64,000 nt of DNA from Taxawa tesnikishii (nom. ined.) (GCA_030247885.1 JAPDRO010000002.1:682001-746000), one strand, 5' to 3'. Positions 12,620 to 24,785 are shown, counted from the first letter of the stretch. Made by a program: numbers and translations. Notes: generated by a model not told the origin, from the sequence alone.

Positions 12620-13669
12620 TCAGTGCAAGTATTGCGAGCACTCATCGCCAAATGCGATCTCGATTCTTGACAGCAGTCGAGGGGCCCAACCGCGCATCCA
12701 CCAGCAGTGGCTCTCGGTGTGTAGCATGACCGCATAATTTGCGAGCACTATGAGTGCTAGAGGGCAGCACCCGGCAAACAGATCGTAGAACCTTTTTTGA
12801 CCTCAAAAGACCCGGGGTGGATCACCCGGGCTTCCTGCGGCTTTTAGTCTTGCAACAAAATCACGAGGTATTGTTGGCACCTCTGCACGCCCTGAATAAG
12901 AATCTCTTGATCTCCTTGGTTGGAAGTGTGCTTGCCGCCCTTGTTTCTCACTACATACCACATGGGTGAAAACCTTCGTATTCGGTGTCTCCCTGATCGA
13001 AGCCACCATAGCCTCACCGAGTGCCTTGTGGTTTGTATAAAACGTTGCGCCGTTGCCGAGTTGCGCAGGCCATCGTAGATGGAGGCCAGAATGGGATCTA
13101 TGCCACGGAGAAGTCCGAAAAAGGACACTGTGCCGCAATGGGATCACTCTGGCGATTGACGTCGTCCAAAAGACTGCACCCTCGCCCAACGCGAAGGTTG
13201 CTGTCAAAATGGAGAATCCGAAAAGCGCTTTGCCATCTTGTAGATCCGTACCACTTTGAGTGAGAACTGGCCGCACAGCACCAACGGCAGCGTTCTGATA
13301 CGCGGGCGCTCTCAGAAGAAGCAACTTCTGTTTTGTGGAGCATAGTTATGCAAGATAAAGGGCAGAAACTGCCAGAGCTGAATGTGAGACAAAGGATCTC
13401 TGAGAAGAGAATCCCGGAGCAATGAGAGTGGGGGAATGAGAAACTTCAGGGAAACCTGGTGGAGTCAACCAGTGCGAGGTTTCTGTCATGTAATGGTAGA
13501 GCAACTTCATGTCAAGAATCGGTAAAGGTTCGACATCCAGTTGGGAATTCTGCTGAACCACAGCAGATGCAGGCCCTGGAGAGGCTGCCTGAAAAGAGGC
13601 CAGCGTGGCGAAGCTGCAAGATATCGTCAACATGTCGCAGTTGCCGCAATTTGGATGAAGTTCATCGTA
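12620..13669 (-). pseudogene. Decayed Zn2Cys6 transcription factor (PF11951-type)
   Basis: Fragments in the right order match one regulator: half of a binuclear cluster (YDELHPNCGNCD then ISCSFA), the domain opening LDMKLLYHYMTE, FVSHSALAVSALYL, RAPAYQNAAVGAVRPVL, LFGFSILTATFALGEG, FFGLLRGIDPILASIYDGL, and the late segment WWMRGWAPRLLSRI. They lie in different frames, with shifts near 13170 and 13125 and an in-frame TAA near 13348. The cluster's third cysteine, which should precede DE, is tyrosine (TAC at 13669-13667), and the first half of the cluster was not found upstream. Some shifts could be the homopolymer errors seen elsewhere, but the lost cysteine and missing exon argue for a true pseudogene. 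Tyr for Cys (G to A) and a stop that could derive from CAA (C to T) fit RIP-type change, as inference only. Confidence 0.68.
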
Positions 13670-14329
13670 CTGTACTCTTGCTATTAGTTAAATGCAAAGT
13701 TGGATTTGGGGAAATTACAGAAGGACTCTTCTACTTCGAAAACACAATCATCGATCATTTCAATGTTGCGGCGGCTGCGGTGTCAAGCAATGGGCCTTGG
13801 TTAAGAGAGGATGTGACAAAGTATTCATGAGGAAAAGCGGCGCACGCTTGGGGAGGAATCCTACCTTCATGTGTCTTTGTTTATACTGGGCACACCTGCT
13901 CCGTTCAGGATCGCTTCGCGCAAATCATCATCAATGCGAACTGACCTTTTCCTTGATTTAGTAAGCGCTTTCCTTGATGGCATATTTGTTGTCTGATGGG
14001 GGATGCGCACCGTATCCTCTTAGCGCGCAAAACTCGTCCCGGAATTGAGTTGTTTAGGCCTAGATCTTCACCGTGTTGCAAAGCAAACAACGCCGCCTCC
14101 TGCTAGGCGATGGGTTCACTTGCGGTTTCACCATGTTTAGGAAGGCTTGAGCAACGCAATTCGAGGAGATGAACTTTGCATTGGCCAAACATTTGCTTCG
14201 AAAGGAAAGCAGCATAGACTTGCTAGCTCTTTGAGGACCTGGGCAGCCTCACTTGATTGCCTGTCGTGGACAGTGCGGGAATGCTCGCCCATTTATGTGT
14301 CTTCTTCCTAAGCGTGGTGAGATAGAGGC
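13670..14329. other. Degenerate region without supportable gene
   Basis: About 660 nt between the regulator relic and the RTA1-like fragment. Neither the missing first half of the Zn cluster (minus strand) nor the missing N-terminal membrane spans of the RTA1-like protein (plus strand) could be read here in any frame. Confidence 0.45.
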
Positions 14330-14815
14330 TTGTTCATTAGAACCAGTGAGCTGCCACCGGCCATGATAGCAGGATGCATAGAACTAACAATACCTGACGT
14401 GCTATCTTTCGTCGTCCAAGCGAGCGCTGCCGGGTCACAAGCGAGAGGAAACCTGAGTTTATTGAGTGCACGTATTGTCATCGGAGGCCTTGTCATCCAG
14501 ATTCTCCTGTTCCGCTTCCTGGTCTGGATGGCCGTCCTTTTCCACAGCCGCATCGGTAGCCGGCCAACCCTCGTCTCAAGCGAAGCCAACCTCCATTGGC
14601 ATTGTCACTTACAGATCCGTTACCTCACGAGCAGCATGATCCCGATTCGGAGCGCCTTCCGAGCTGTGGAGTTTGCCATGGGCAACGACGGTGTGCCGGT
14701 CAGCCACGAGTACTGGATGTACATCTTTGACGCAGCCCTGATATTCGTCGTCGTAGCAAACTCCCGATACTGCATCCGAACATCTTGTTGTCTCAAGACA
14801 CGCTTCCCGCCGTGA
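14330..14815 (+). pseudogene. C-terminal fragment of an RTA1-like lipid-translocating exporter family protein
   Basis: The segment carries the second half of the RTA1/RTM1 seven-helix fold: PDVLSFVVQASAAG, then IVIGGLVIQILLFRFLVWMA as a membrane span, MIPIRSAFRAVEFAMGNDG and VSHEYWMYIFDAALIFVVV as the last span. The order and the RSxFRxxE..GNDG..SHE signature fit the family, which acts in resistance to toxic lipids or azoles in yeasts. The first four or so spans are absent upstream, and the loop between the fifth and sixth span is short and unusual. No plausible start or splice donor feeds this frame. It is best read as a truncated relic; a very divergent gene with unseen 5' exons is the alternative. 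Confidence 0.62.
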
Positions 14816-15141
14816 CAGCTCGCAGTCGTAACTTCCACAGCATCATAATTGAGGAGCATCACGAAGGCTTTACGCGTAGATGAAAGCAAACAGGTCTGTT
14901 TCTGCATGAATTGTTGGCGCAGGCATTCATTTTAACCACAACGAGTGTTGTGTTCTGTGTTCATATGGAGACAATTCAGAGAATTGCTTGGCCGTGTCGT
15001 CAGCTCCAGGACCCCACGTTGCACGATTGTGTGTATACCCCTCCAAACGACAGCACTGTCCCTTGCATTCTCGTCTTGTATACTTGCAATTGTACAGCCC
15101 GTTTCTTCAGGTCATAGAACACGTAACATCTCAAGTTCAGC
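14816..15141. other. RIB4 upstream region
   Basis: 326 nt with no recognised gene; it should contain the lumazine synthase promoter and 5' UTR. Confidence 0.5.
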
Positions 15142-15832
15142 ATGTCAGGCATCAAGGGAATTGGCGAGGCACGCCAGTATGATGGTAATACTAGCTTCGA
15201 GGCCACGATGACTGTGCTAATCACAGAACAGGTTCCAATCTTCGCGTTGGTATTGTGCATGCGCGCTGGAACACCCAGATCATCGATGCTCTCTTATCCG
15301 GTACAAAGAAATCTCTTGCGGCAGCAGGAGTGAGAGAAGAGAACATAGTCATCCAAAGCGTGCCCGGCAGCTATGAGCTCCCATATGCGGTCCAGCAAAT
15401 GTACACTGCATCACAGACACAAGCTTCCTCTGCCTCCACCCTCTTGACGTCTGCTACCGACCTCCTGTCCTCGTCGACCTCGGACCTTTCGCTCAAAGCG
15501 GACCAGAGCAGCAGCAACAAGTCCAGCTCAGGCTCAGCCTCCAAGACAGCCTTTGACGCGATCATTGCGATTGGTGTGCTCATCAAGGGTTCAACGATGC
15601 ACTTCGAGTACATTGCCGACGCTGTCAGTCACGGCCTGATGAAAGTGCAACTGGACAGCGGGGTGCCTGTGATCTTTGGCGTGCTCACGCTGCTTACGGA
15701 GGAGCAAGGGTTGGAAAGAGCAGGCATCGATGCTGCGGGCAAGGGACACAATCACGGAGAGGACTGGGGGCGGCAGCCGTGGAGCTGGGCTTGAAGAGGA
15801 AGGGCTGGGCTGAGGGAAATTATGTGGAGTGA
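15142..15832 (+). CDS. RIB4: 6,7-dimethyl-8-ribityllumazine synthase
   Basis: Exons 15142-15184 and 15232-15832; the intron (47 nt) joins MSGIKGIGEARQYD to GSNLRVGIVHARWN. The enzyme condenses 5-amino-6-ribitylaminouracil with dihydroxybutanone phosphate, the penultimate step of riboflavin synthesis. Seen motifs: VHARWNTQIIDAL, VPGSYELPYAVQ, AIGVLIKGSTMHFEYIADAV with the catalytic histidine region AVSHGLMKVQLDSG, and VIFGVLTLLTEEQGLERAG. A Ser/Thr-rich insertion of about 45 residues lies between QQMYTASQ and KTAFDAIIAIGV. The frame breaks at the G run 15766-15770 (DWG); one extra G restores the conserved ending WGAAAVELGLKRKGWAEG and a stop at 15830-15832, giving 214 aa. As read, the product would end 13 codons earlier with a wrong tail. 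Confidence 0.94.
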
Positions 15833-16898
15833 TGCAGCCACTCGCGCGCCTGACAATCTGCTTGAAGACACACGTAGAGGCGTTCAAGAACGGTGGGGGT
15901 TCTACAAGCTACCTTGTGAATATCCCGCGATATGGTGATGTGCAGGCGTTGGCCGGCAGTATCCTTGCGATATCCACAAAGCCATCTGTTTTTGATTGTC
16001 CGGCATCATTTGCTCCCCTGATGTGTACGTATGTAACACACGTTGCGAGTGTCTCCTCTTGACTCTTGGTTCGGTCGCTGTGATCACGTGACTAGTCGTT
16101 CGCAGGAATGTGATGACCGGAGTCCCTTCCCTAACCGTCTCTTCAGCCTGTGTTGTGACTGAGATCCTCCTTTGGGCAAGTCGTGGCATGCCCGATGTGT
16201 TATCCCTCTGCGATGCAGGATGCAGACCAGCATAGGCACGTGTGCGACGGTCAGAGAGTTTGGCGCATCGTTCTCCCAGTCCTCCCCATCGTTTACACCC
16301 TAACCGTAACCAACAGCAGCGATTCTGCCGAGAGCAAGTGTCGTACTGCGAGTGGCTAGTCTGATGGTTGGTGGGTTGATGGATTGGTGAGGAGAGCGAA
16401 GGGGAGAAAGCGTCAAGCCGATGATGTATGCAAGATTCTTGGCGCGGAACCTTACCTTTGCTCCTGAGACGGCAGGAGGAATGTAGTCTTGTCTTCGCTC
16501 TCGCGACCGGCAACAACGCCCTTGTCCATCTCTGTGTGCCTCCTCTCCTGCCATCGCCGCCCATTGGTTGAGCTCGGCAACCTCAGTGACACGACTTTTA
16601 CGCGTCCGCTCGCGTGTTGTGCCCTCTACCTCCGCATATTGTTCCCTCGAGGCTATCCGCGTCCTTTCGCAGTCAAGCCTCCAGCATTCACCCGCTCACC
16701 GCTTCAGCGTCCGGCAATGCCATCATCTTTCACCCTCAGAGCGTTGTGAGCATCGTATGCTGCTCTCGGCCGCAGCACACTTTCACTTCCACCACCGCTT
16801 CGCCGTCCCTGCAGCGGCGATAAACAACGCCCCTCTCCTCCATCTTCGCAAGGAAACAGTACACCTCGCTTTCGTTCGATGGAAAGCAACCGCCGTCA
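15833..16898. other. Intergenic: RIB4 3' end and SET1 5' region
   Basis: About 1.07 kb. A minus-strand open stretch near 16554-16454 begins with ATG and ends at a good GTAAGG donor, but no following exon or family could be found, so it is not called a gene. The rest should contain the SET1 promoter and 5' UTR; a SET1 N-terminal exon in this stretch cannot be excluded. Confidence 0.4.
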
Positions 16899-19800
16899 AT
16901 GATCGAGAAGATGGCGGATTCCCGCACGGTGAACGGAGCTTCGTCTTCGGAGTCCAATCGAGACTCGGGAGATTTACTCAACGGCATTGGTTCAGCAAGC
17001 TCAACCGCAAGCACTGCTTCATCCATCTTCAGCGCTAACTCGCAAGCCCTCAAGCATCACACGAAAACGTCGGGTGGCAGCGCATTAACACCTCTCACAA
17101 ACTCTGAATCCTCTCCACCCAAGTCTTCCAGTCCTTATCCGTCTTCAAAATTACAGCACGAAGCCCCTTTACCAGACGGATCATCCCTCAACGCTGCGAT
17201 GCCTGCCGAACCTCAAGATGTCTCAGGGCACGTCACACCTGAGCACACCCCTCAGAATCGACTTATCGCGCGACCCCCACCAGGCGAAGTGAAAGGGTAC
17301 AGAGCGGTTTGGGATCCAGAACTTGATACAAAGCTCAGCGGGAAAGAGAGGAGAAATCTCAAATGTAAAACAAAGTTTTTCGGAACTGAGGTACGTGGAT
17401 ATTTAACATCGCGCTGAGCTTAAAACTATAACATGGTGAAAAAAACCGCTCTGTACCCTTTCGCTGACGGAAGTTCGTAGGCATACGAGCCGGATCCGCC
17501 ACCAGATCCTCGATTGGTGATCGTGGGGTATATGTCTGGAAGTTGCGTCCCAAGGAATGCTACCAGTAAAACCAAGCTTCGCATTGCGCCTTACACGGTG
17601 AAACCATACCCGTACGATGCAAAGGTGACAATTGGCGGTGGACCGCCAAAACAGATTGTGGTGCTTGGATTTGACCCATTGCTCCCAGAATCGCAGCTGA
17701 AGGCGTTCTTCGGAAGTTTTGGCGAGATCGCGCAGTTTAATAACGAGATCGATCCAACAACTGGAAGTACCCTGGGTATTTGCTCTATCAAGTACCAGGA
17801 CAGTGCGTCTGTAAGAGGCCCTGCCGTGCTCGCAGCTGCGGCTGCGAAGAGAGCTGAAAAGGAAGCCAATGGGGAGCGCATTGGCCAAAGTACGATTCGC
17901 GTGGAGCGGGATCGTGAGGGTCGCAGATGCAAACGCTACAAGGAAGCGGCTCTGAAGCGCGCGAACGAGGAGTTGGAAAAGGAACGAGCACGAAAACCGC
18001 TCGCTCCGGCGCCGGTCGCTAGCGCGTCTTCTGTCCCTCATACTCCTGCGACTGCTTCGCCCGCACCACCACCGAATGCGCCCACGGGACCTAAGGGAAC
18101 TGGTCGGCCACCGCCATCTGGCCCGCGTGTCCCCGAAGCGCCGCCCCGTCATAATGCAGCTTCTCTCCTGGTTGAACAGGAACCTGTACTCAGCAAAATC
18201 AAGAGGAAGCCTTACATATTCCTTCCTCACGCCTCTGTGCCGGTACTTGGGACCACCATTCCTCATCTCAAAAAGCGACTGAAGGCTTTCGACTGGAGAG
18301 AAGTACGATGCGACCAGTCAGGGTACTATGTTATATTCGATGATTCGAAGCGTGGTGAAGATGAGACAGTCAGATGCTTTAACGAGTGCAACGGAACACC
18401 TCTTTTCACGTATACCATGAGCCTGGAGTGTCAACAGTATGGCAACCCCGATTACGAGAGAAGCCCGACCCCGGAAAGAGCAGTGGCAGAAAAGCGCAAG
18501 CGAGACGAAATCGAGAGACTCCAAAAGGAGCAGGCAGAGGATTTTGAGGAAGAGAAGAAACAGCGCGCTGAAGATCTTGACCCTGTCCTTGGTGCATTGG
18601 ATCAATTCAAGACGGAGCTAAGGAACAAAATCATGGAGGATATCAAGACAAGGATTGCCATACCCACACTCTACGACTGCCTGGAGCCTGTCCGGCACGT
18701 TACGAAGAGACGGAAGCTGGGTCTGTCAGAGCTTATGGATAGTGAGAACAAAGTGCCGACATTGCTCTTGAACAAATCTGGCGACACCCCGCCAGGAACA
18801 CCACGGTCTCGATTTGGCCACTCTTTGTCTCACAGCAAGCCACTGCGCCCGCACGACCCCAACTCTCAGCGTTCCCGCAGGAGTCAGACAAACGCATACA
18901 TCGATGAGCGTCGGAAACACCGCCCGGCTCCCAGGCCGCATGCAAGACCGTTGCATTTCCGTCTGCAACAAATGTTTGGCGACGAGGATGATTCAGACGA
19001 TGAGCGTCGTACTTCCGTCACACGAGATACAGAAGACCAAGAAAGTAGGCCTCTTAGCCGTGCTAGCCGTACCTCAACGCCAGTCGAATCCGAAATTGCA
19101 GAGACACCGGCAGAGACACCTCGGCACAAACGGCGCAAGCTTGACCACAAATGGGACGATGGAGAGGAGCCAGAAACGTTCGAAGACATTCACAAGCAGC
19201 TTCTTGGACACCTCCTGCAGAAGGAACCTGAAGATTTGGCTACGCGCGAGTTGGAGCTTGTGGTCAACACGCTGCCTCGGAGCACGAAGTTTGCAAAACG
19301 CGCCCGGACGGAACTATATCTCAGACAACGGGCCAAGGACGATGATCAGCTGTTCGGGTTGAAGAGCGAAGAAACCCTGGCAGAGACGCCATTGGTTACC
19401 TCCGATATCCCTGATAAAGAGGCTAGTAAGAAAGAGGGAGAGGATGTCGTTATGGCGGATGCTGGAGCCTTTGAGGTCAAGCCAGTTGCAGAAAAGAAAG
19501 GGAAAAAGAAGAAGTCAAAGAAACAGATATTTGAAGAGCGTAAAGCCCTTAAAGCGCAGGCCAAAGCCATTGCAGAGCAGCAAGTTGTCGACGAAGAAGT
19601 CATCGAACGGATGGAAGAAAAGGAGGCGGAGCTAGAGGACATGGAAGAGGCTGAAGGAGCGCCAAAGGTTCAGGCAGATTGGAGCGTATCGACAGAGAAG
19701 CCACGCCGCACCGTGGAGGATGACCCTGACATGGTTCTGGACATAGACGGTTGGCAGCAACTACTCAAGGACGAAGAGGATTTGCGATACCTCAAGAAAG

Positions 19801-20739
19801 TGCTTGGTCAAGAGCACTCAGCAGTCCTTGGGGACGCCAAGCTCTGGGCTTGGAAGCAGAAGGAAATCAAGGCGCTCAACAGCAGAAGCGACCAAGGGCC
19901 GATCAGCACTGCAACCGGTATCGAAGGCTACTACGTGGCCAACTCCACTGGTTGCGCGCGAACTGAAGGCGTCAAGAAGATCCTTGAGTCAGAGAAGTCG
20001 AAATATCTGCCTCACCGCATCAAGGTCCAAAAAGCGCGAGAAGCTCGCGAAGCCCAAGCGAAGAACGACCCCAACGCTGCTGCTGAAGCCGCGAAAGCTG
20101 CTGCTGCTGCCAGGCTCGTCTCTACTGCCACGTCTCGCAGCAATCGTGCGAACAACCGTCGTTTGGTCAATGATATCAACCTCCAAAAGCAGAGTCTTAC
20201 TGCCTTGGGCACCGAGACTGATGCAGTCCGCTTCAACCAACTCAAGAAGCGCAAGAAGCTCGTCAAGTTCGATCGATCTGCTATTCACGGTTGGGGTCTT
20301 TACGCTATGGAGAACATTGCTTACAACGATCTCATCATTGAGTATGTTGGTGAGAAAGTCAGACAGAAAGTAGCGGATCTGCGCGAGATCAAGTACACCA
20401 AGCAAGGCATCGGCAGCAGTTATCTGTTTAGGATGGTCGATGATGAAATCGTTGATGCGACGAAGAAGGGAGGCATCGCGCGCTTCATCAACCACAGTTG
20501 CACGCCGAACTGCACGGCAAGGATTATTAAGGTTGAGGGCACTAGAAGAATCGTCATCTATGCGCTCAAGGATATTGCAAAGAGTAAGTGCACCGTTTCG
20601 CGTTTCAAAGGGACGATTTGCTGACAAGGATACAGACGAGGAGCTCACGTACGATTACAAGTTTGAACGTGAGTACGGCAGCACCGACCGTATCCCTTGT
20701 CTCTGCGGTTCCGTGGGCTGCAAGGGCTTCCTCAACTAG
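16899..20739 (+). CDS. SET1: Histone H3 lysine-4 methyltransferase SET1 (COMPASS catalytic subunit)
   Basis: Exons 16899-17390, 17481-20583 and 20636-20739; predicted 1232 aa with no frame break. Landmarks in order: [16 protein letters not shown] near the N-terminus; an RRM-like domain ([19 protein letters not shown], about residues 205-285); the second SET1-specific RNA-binding-like domain ([13 protein letters not shown] ... YYVIFDD); a long charged, Lys/Glu-rich middle part; the N-SET region ([20 protein letters not shown]); the SET domain ([39 protein letters not shown]) and the post-SET cysteines [13 protein letters not shown] at the very end. The last intron splits the NEEL codon. SET1 methylates H3K4 as part of COMPASS in the nucleus. 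The first ATG opens [11 protein letters not shown]; a second in-frame ATG four codons on is equally possible, and an upstream exon may be missing. Confidence 0.95.
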
Positions 20740-21553
20740 GCTTCTTCAGCTTCCTGCCCTTGGGTCACATATACACGACTGGCGCTGCCCTGCCCCTGCC
20801 TTGCCCCAGTTCCCTTTGCGTACGCCTGCATACCGTGGCAACGCGACATTGTACTACTACTACTGCGTTCAACTCGGCGCCATGCTCTCTGCGCCGTGTT
20901 TTCCTCTTTTCCGTGTGGAGAGGAACGTTTTCACGAACGGGGTCAGAGGATGGTTTGGTGCTTTGCAATTGGGTTGAAGATTTCATTTCGACGGACGAAG
21001 CTCAGGCAGCACACTGCAACGTGCCTCTGGTTTGTATAACAGTCACGAGTAGGATGTCAAAAGCAGCCACAAAGGCGCGTTGTCATGTCGAAGTTGTCTC
21101 TCTGGTCCCCGACATGTGTTGTGAAGCCCTGCAGGTACCAAACCTTCTGTTTGCCGCTGCGAGCCAAGCGGGTGGATGTGGCTTGCAGACCCGAGAGATC
21201 GGCTCAGCCCTGTAAATGTGAATGAACACGTTGCGTGGGGCAAAGCTGCGCGATAGTGTAACTCGCATTTGCCTGACGAAGAAGCCCAGCCCTCTCTTCA
21301 CACCAGAATCTGCGCCCCTCAGTGCCATCTTGTCCTTTTGCTGTCCCTGCTGTCCCTGCTGTCCCTGCTGCATCTCTTGCAACAACAGCTGCTGCATAGC
21401 CGTTCCTTTGGTCGTCGCTCACCGTCAGCAGAACTCGCGGCCTCGCAAACCCCCGCCGCAGACACTCCGATCCACGCTTTCTCCGCTTCCACACCTTCAC
21501 ACCCCTACCTGTACGAGGGAGATCGGAGCCTGAAAAGCAAAGGCCAGCCGAGC
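20740..21553. other. Intergenic: SET1 3' end and Ca2+-ATPase promoter
   Basis: 814 nt with no recognised gene. It includes a short array of three CTGTCCCTG 9-mers at 21340-21370. Confidence 0.5.
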
Positions 21554-24500
21554 ATGGAGAACGCGTACGTGCGCTCTGCGCAAGACGTACTGAAACACTT
21601 CAACGTCACCGAACAGCAAGGTCTTTCCGAACAAGGTGTGACTGCGTCGAGACAGAAGCACGGCAAGAATGGTAATGCTGTTCAATGGCTCTTGCACCGG
21701 TGTATGAGGCTAATCGATGTTGTCCAGCGCTACCTGAAGAGCCACCGACACCGATATGGGAGCTCATACTTGAGCAATTCAAGGATCAGTTGGTCCTGAT
21801 TCTTCTCGGGTCCGCCGCTGTCTCGTTCGTACTTGCGCTGTTCGAGGAGGGCGGAGACTGGACCGCTTTCGTGGATCCTGCAGTCGTACGTAGTAGGACT
21901 ATATATCCCATGAGCGCTCAGCTAACCAGTCTGCTCTTCCAGATCTTAACAATACTGGTACTTAACGCTGTTGTCGGCGTGTCGCAAGAGTCCTCTGCCG
22001 AGAAAGCTATCGCCGCCCTCCAGGAATACTCTGCCAACGAAGCCAAGGTCGTTCGCAATGGAAAGATTCAGCGCATCAAGGCGGAAGAGCTGGTCCCTGG
22101 AGACATCATATCAGTTGCCGTGGGCGACCGCATACCTGCCGATTGCCGACTTCTTTCTATTCAGAGTAACAGCTTTCGTGTGGATCAGTCCATCTTGACT
22201 GGCGAATCTGAGAGTGTGGGCAAGGATGTAGATGCAATCAAGGACGAACAAGCTGTCAAGCAAGATCAGGTCAATATGCTCTTCTCTGGCACGACCGTTG
22301 TGGTTGGACACGCGAATGCAGTGGTGGTACTCACAGGGCCAAACACGGCAATCGGCGACATACATGAGAGTATCACTGCGCAAATCACGCAGCCGACACC
22401 ACTGAAGGAGAAGCTGAATGACTTCGGTGACATGCTGGCTAAGGTTATCACTGTCATTTGCGTACTGGTCTGGTTGATCAACTTCAGAAACTTCAGCGAC
22501 CCGAGTCATGGATCTTTCGCAAAAGGAGCAATCTACTATCTGAAGGTATGTGTGGCCCATGTCCGACTCTTTCGAATCGACTGACATCTGCAGATTGCTG
22601 TTTCTCTAGGTGTGGCGGCAATCCCTGAAGGTCTTGCCGTCGTCATCACCACTTGTCTTGCTCTCGGTACACGGAAGATGGCTGCGAAGAACGCTGTCGT
22701 GCGCAGTTTGCCGTCCGTAGAAACTTTGGGCAGCTGCAGTGTCATCTGCTCTGATAAGACCGGTACCCTGACGACAAATCAAATGAGCGTCAATAAGCTG
22801 GTTTATATCAACGAGGCTGGTAACGCTCTTGAGGAGCTGGATGTTGAGGGCACTAGCTTTGCACCCGATGGTTCCGTTTCCTTTGGTGGCAAAATCTTAG
22901 ACAGCCCTGCGGCCATATCCGATACTATCGCTCAGATTACCGAAGTCGCTGCTATCTGCAATGACGCCCAGCTGTCCTACGACTCCAAAAACGCCACATA
23001 CAACAGTGTGGGTGAGCCAACGGAAGGTGCCTTGCGAGCGCTGGTGGAGAAGATCGGAACCCGAGACGCATCACTCAACACCTCAAACAAGAACGCGACG
23101 CCGGAACGGCGACTCCACTACGCTAGCAAGCATTACGAGGATCGCGGGCGCAGGTTGGCCACTTACGAATTCTCCCGTGACAGGAAGAGCATGTCTGTTC
23201 TTGTGGAGAGTGGAAGGACCCAGCGTCTGCTTGTCAAAGGAGCGCCGGAATCGATCCTAGACCGCTGCACTCACACTCTGGTTGGCTCAAAAGGCAGGCG
23301 CGTACCACTGAGCGGCAGTCTTGCCTCTCTCCTTTCAAAAGAGGTGGTGGATTACGGAAACCGTGGACTTCGTGTCATTGCACTTGCAAGCGTCGACAAC
23401 ATTCAATCTCCGTTGTTGAAAAACGCAAAGACGACCGCACAATACGCACAGCTGGAGCAGAACATGACGCTCCTTGGTCTGGTCGGCATGCTCGACCCGC
23501 CTCGCCCAGAGGTTGCTGACAGTATCCGCAAATGTAGAGAGGCAGGTATCCGTGTTGTCGTTATAACCGGCGACAACCAGAATACTGCGGAGACGATTTG
23601 CAGACAAATCGGTGTCTTTGGATCTAATGAAGACCTTCGTGGAAAGAGTTACACCGGTAGACAGTTCGACGACCTGAGCGAGAGTGAGCAGCTTGAGGCG
23701 GCCAAGAGGGCTTCGCTGTTCTCCAGAACCGAACCAACTCACAAATCCAAGCTTGTTGACCTGCTACAATCAGCGGGCGAGGTGGTAGCTATGACTGGAG
23801 ATGGTGTGAATGACGCACCAGCACTGAAGAAGTCAGATATCGGTGTTGCCATGGGCACCGGTACTGATGTGGCCAAGATGGCTGCCGACATGGTTCTTGC
23901 TGACGACAACTTTGCTACGATCGAAGCCGCAGTCGAAGAGGGCAGGTCCATCTACAACAACACGCAGCAATTTATCCGGTACCTGATTTCCTCCAACATC
24001 GGCGAAGTCGTTTCAATCTTCCTCACTGCGGCGCTGGGCATGCCCGAAGCTCTTATCCCCGTCCAGCTTCTTTGGGTCAACCTTGTCACTGACGGTCTGC
24101 CGGCCACAGCGCTGAGCTTCAACCCGCCTGATCACGACGTCATGAAGCGTCCACCACGCAAGAGAAACGAGGCGCTCGTTGGAGGATGGTTGTTCTTCAG
24201 GTACATGGTCATCGGCACTTATGTTGGTTTCGCAACTGTGGCTGGATACGCATGGTGGTTCATGTTCTACTCTCAAGGTCCACAGATCTCGTTCTACCAA
24301 CTCGTAAGTGTACCGTACCATTCACTACGCCTTTCTTGCCTCCTGACCGGATTTTCCAACTAAACACACTCTCACAGACCCATTTCCACCAATGTAGCCG
24401 TGCCTTCCCTGAGGTCGGGTGCGATATGTTCAGCAATGACGCCGCACGCACCGCATCGACAATATCGCTGTCAATCCTCGTCGTCATCGAAATGCTCAAC

Positions 24501-24785
24501 GCCATGAACGCGCTGTCATCTTCCGAATCGTTGCTCACGCTGCCGCTGTGGAAGAACATGGTCCTCGTTTACGCAATCTGTCTCAGCATGGCGCTTCACT
24601 TTGCTCTGCTCTACACGCCCATTCTGCAATCCATCTTCGGCATCGTGCCACTGGGATGGGGCGAGTGGAAACTCGTGCTCGGCTGGAGCGGTCCTATCAT
24701 TTTCATCGACGAAGGCCTCAAGCTTGTGGAGCGCGTGTTCTTCATGCAGAAGACGCACAAACACGTCCGACCGAAGGCCGAGTAG
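21554..24785 (+). CDS. SERCA-type P2A calcium-transporting ATPase (NCA-1-like)
   Basis: Exons 21554-21671, 21728-21885, 21943-22545, 22594-24303 and 24378-24785; 998 aa, frame intact. The pump moves Ca2+ into the ER lumen at the cost of ATP. Seen: N-terminal [16 protein letters not shown]; actuator motif ILTGESESV; the M4 ion-binding PEGL ([19 protein letters not shown]); phosphorylation site [13 protein letters not shown] with the aspartate at about residue 347, nearly the same position as in animal SERCA; nucleotide-binding [11 protein letters not shown]; hinge [21 protein letters not shown]6 region [18 protein letters not shown]; and C-terminal membrane spans. The large M7-M8 lumenal loop with [13 protein letters not shown] is typical of SERCA and is absent from PMR1-type Golgi pumps, which supports the ER assignment. 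Confidence 0.95.

Noticed and set aside
12620-15832. A secondary-metabolite cluster (regulator, RTA1-like protein, RIB4)
   Set aside because: The first two are relics and RIB4 is a primary-metabolism gene; no core biosynthetic enzyme is present.
17403-18266. 287-codon open frame antisense to SET1
   Set aside because: Arg-rich mirror of a real coding exon; no motif of its own.
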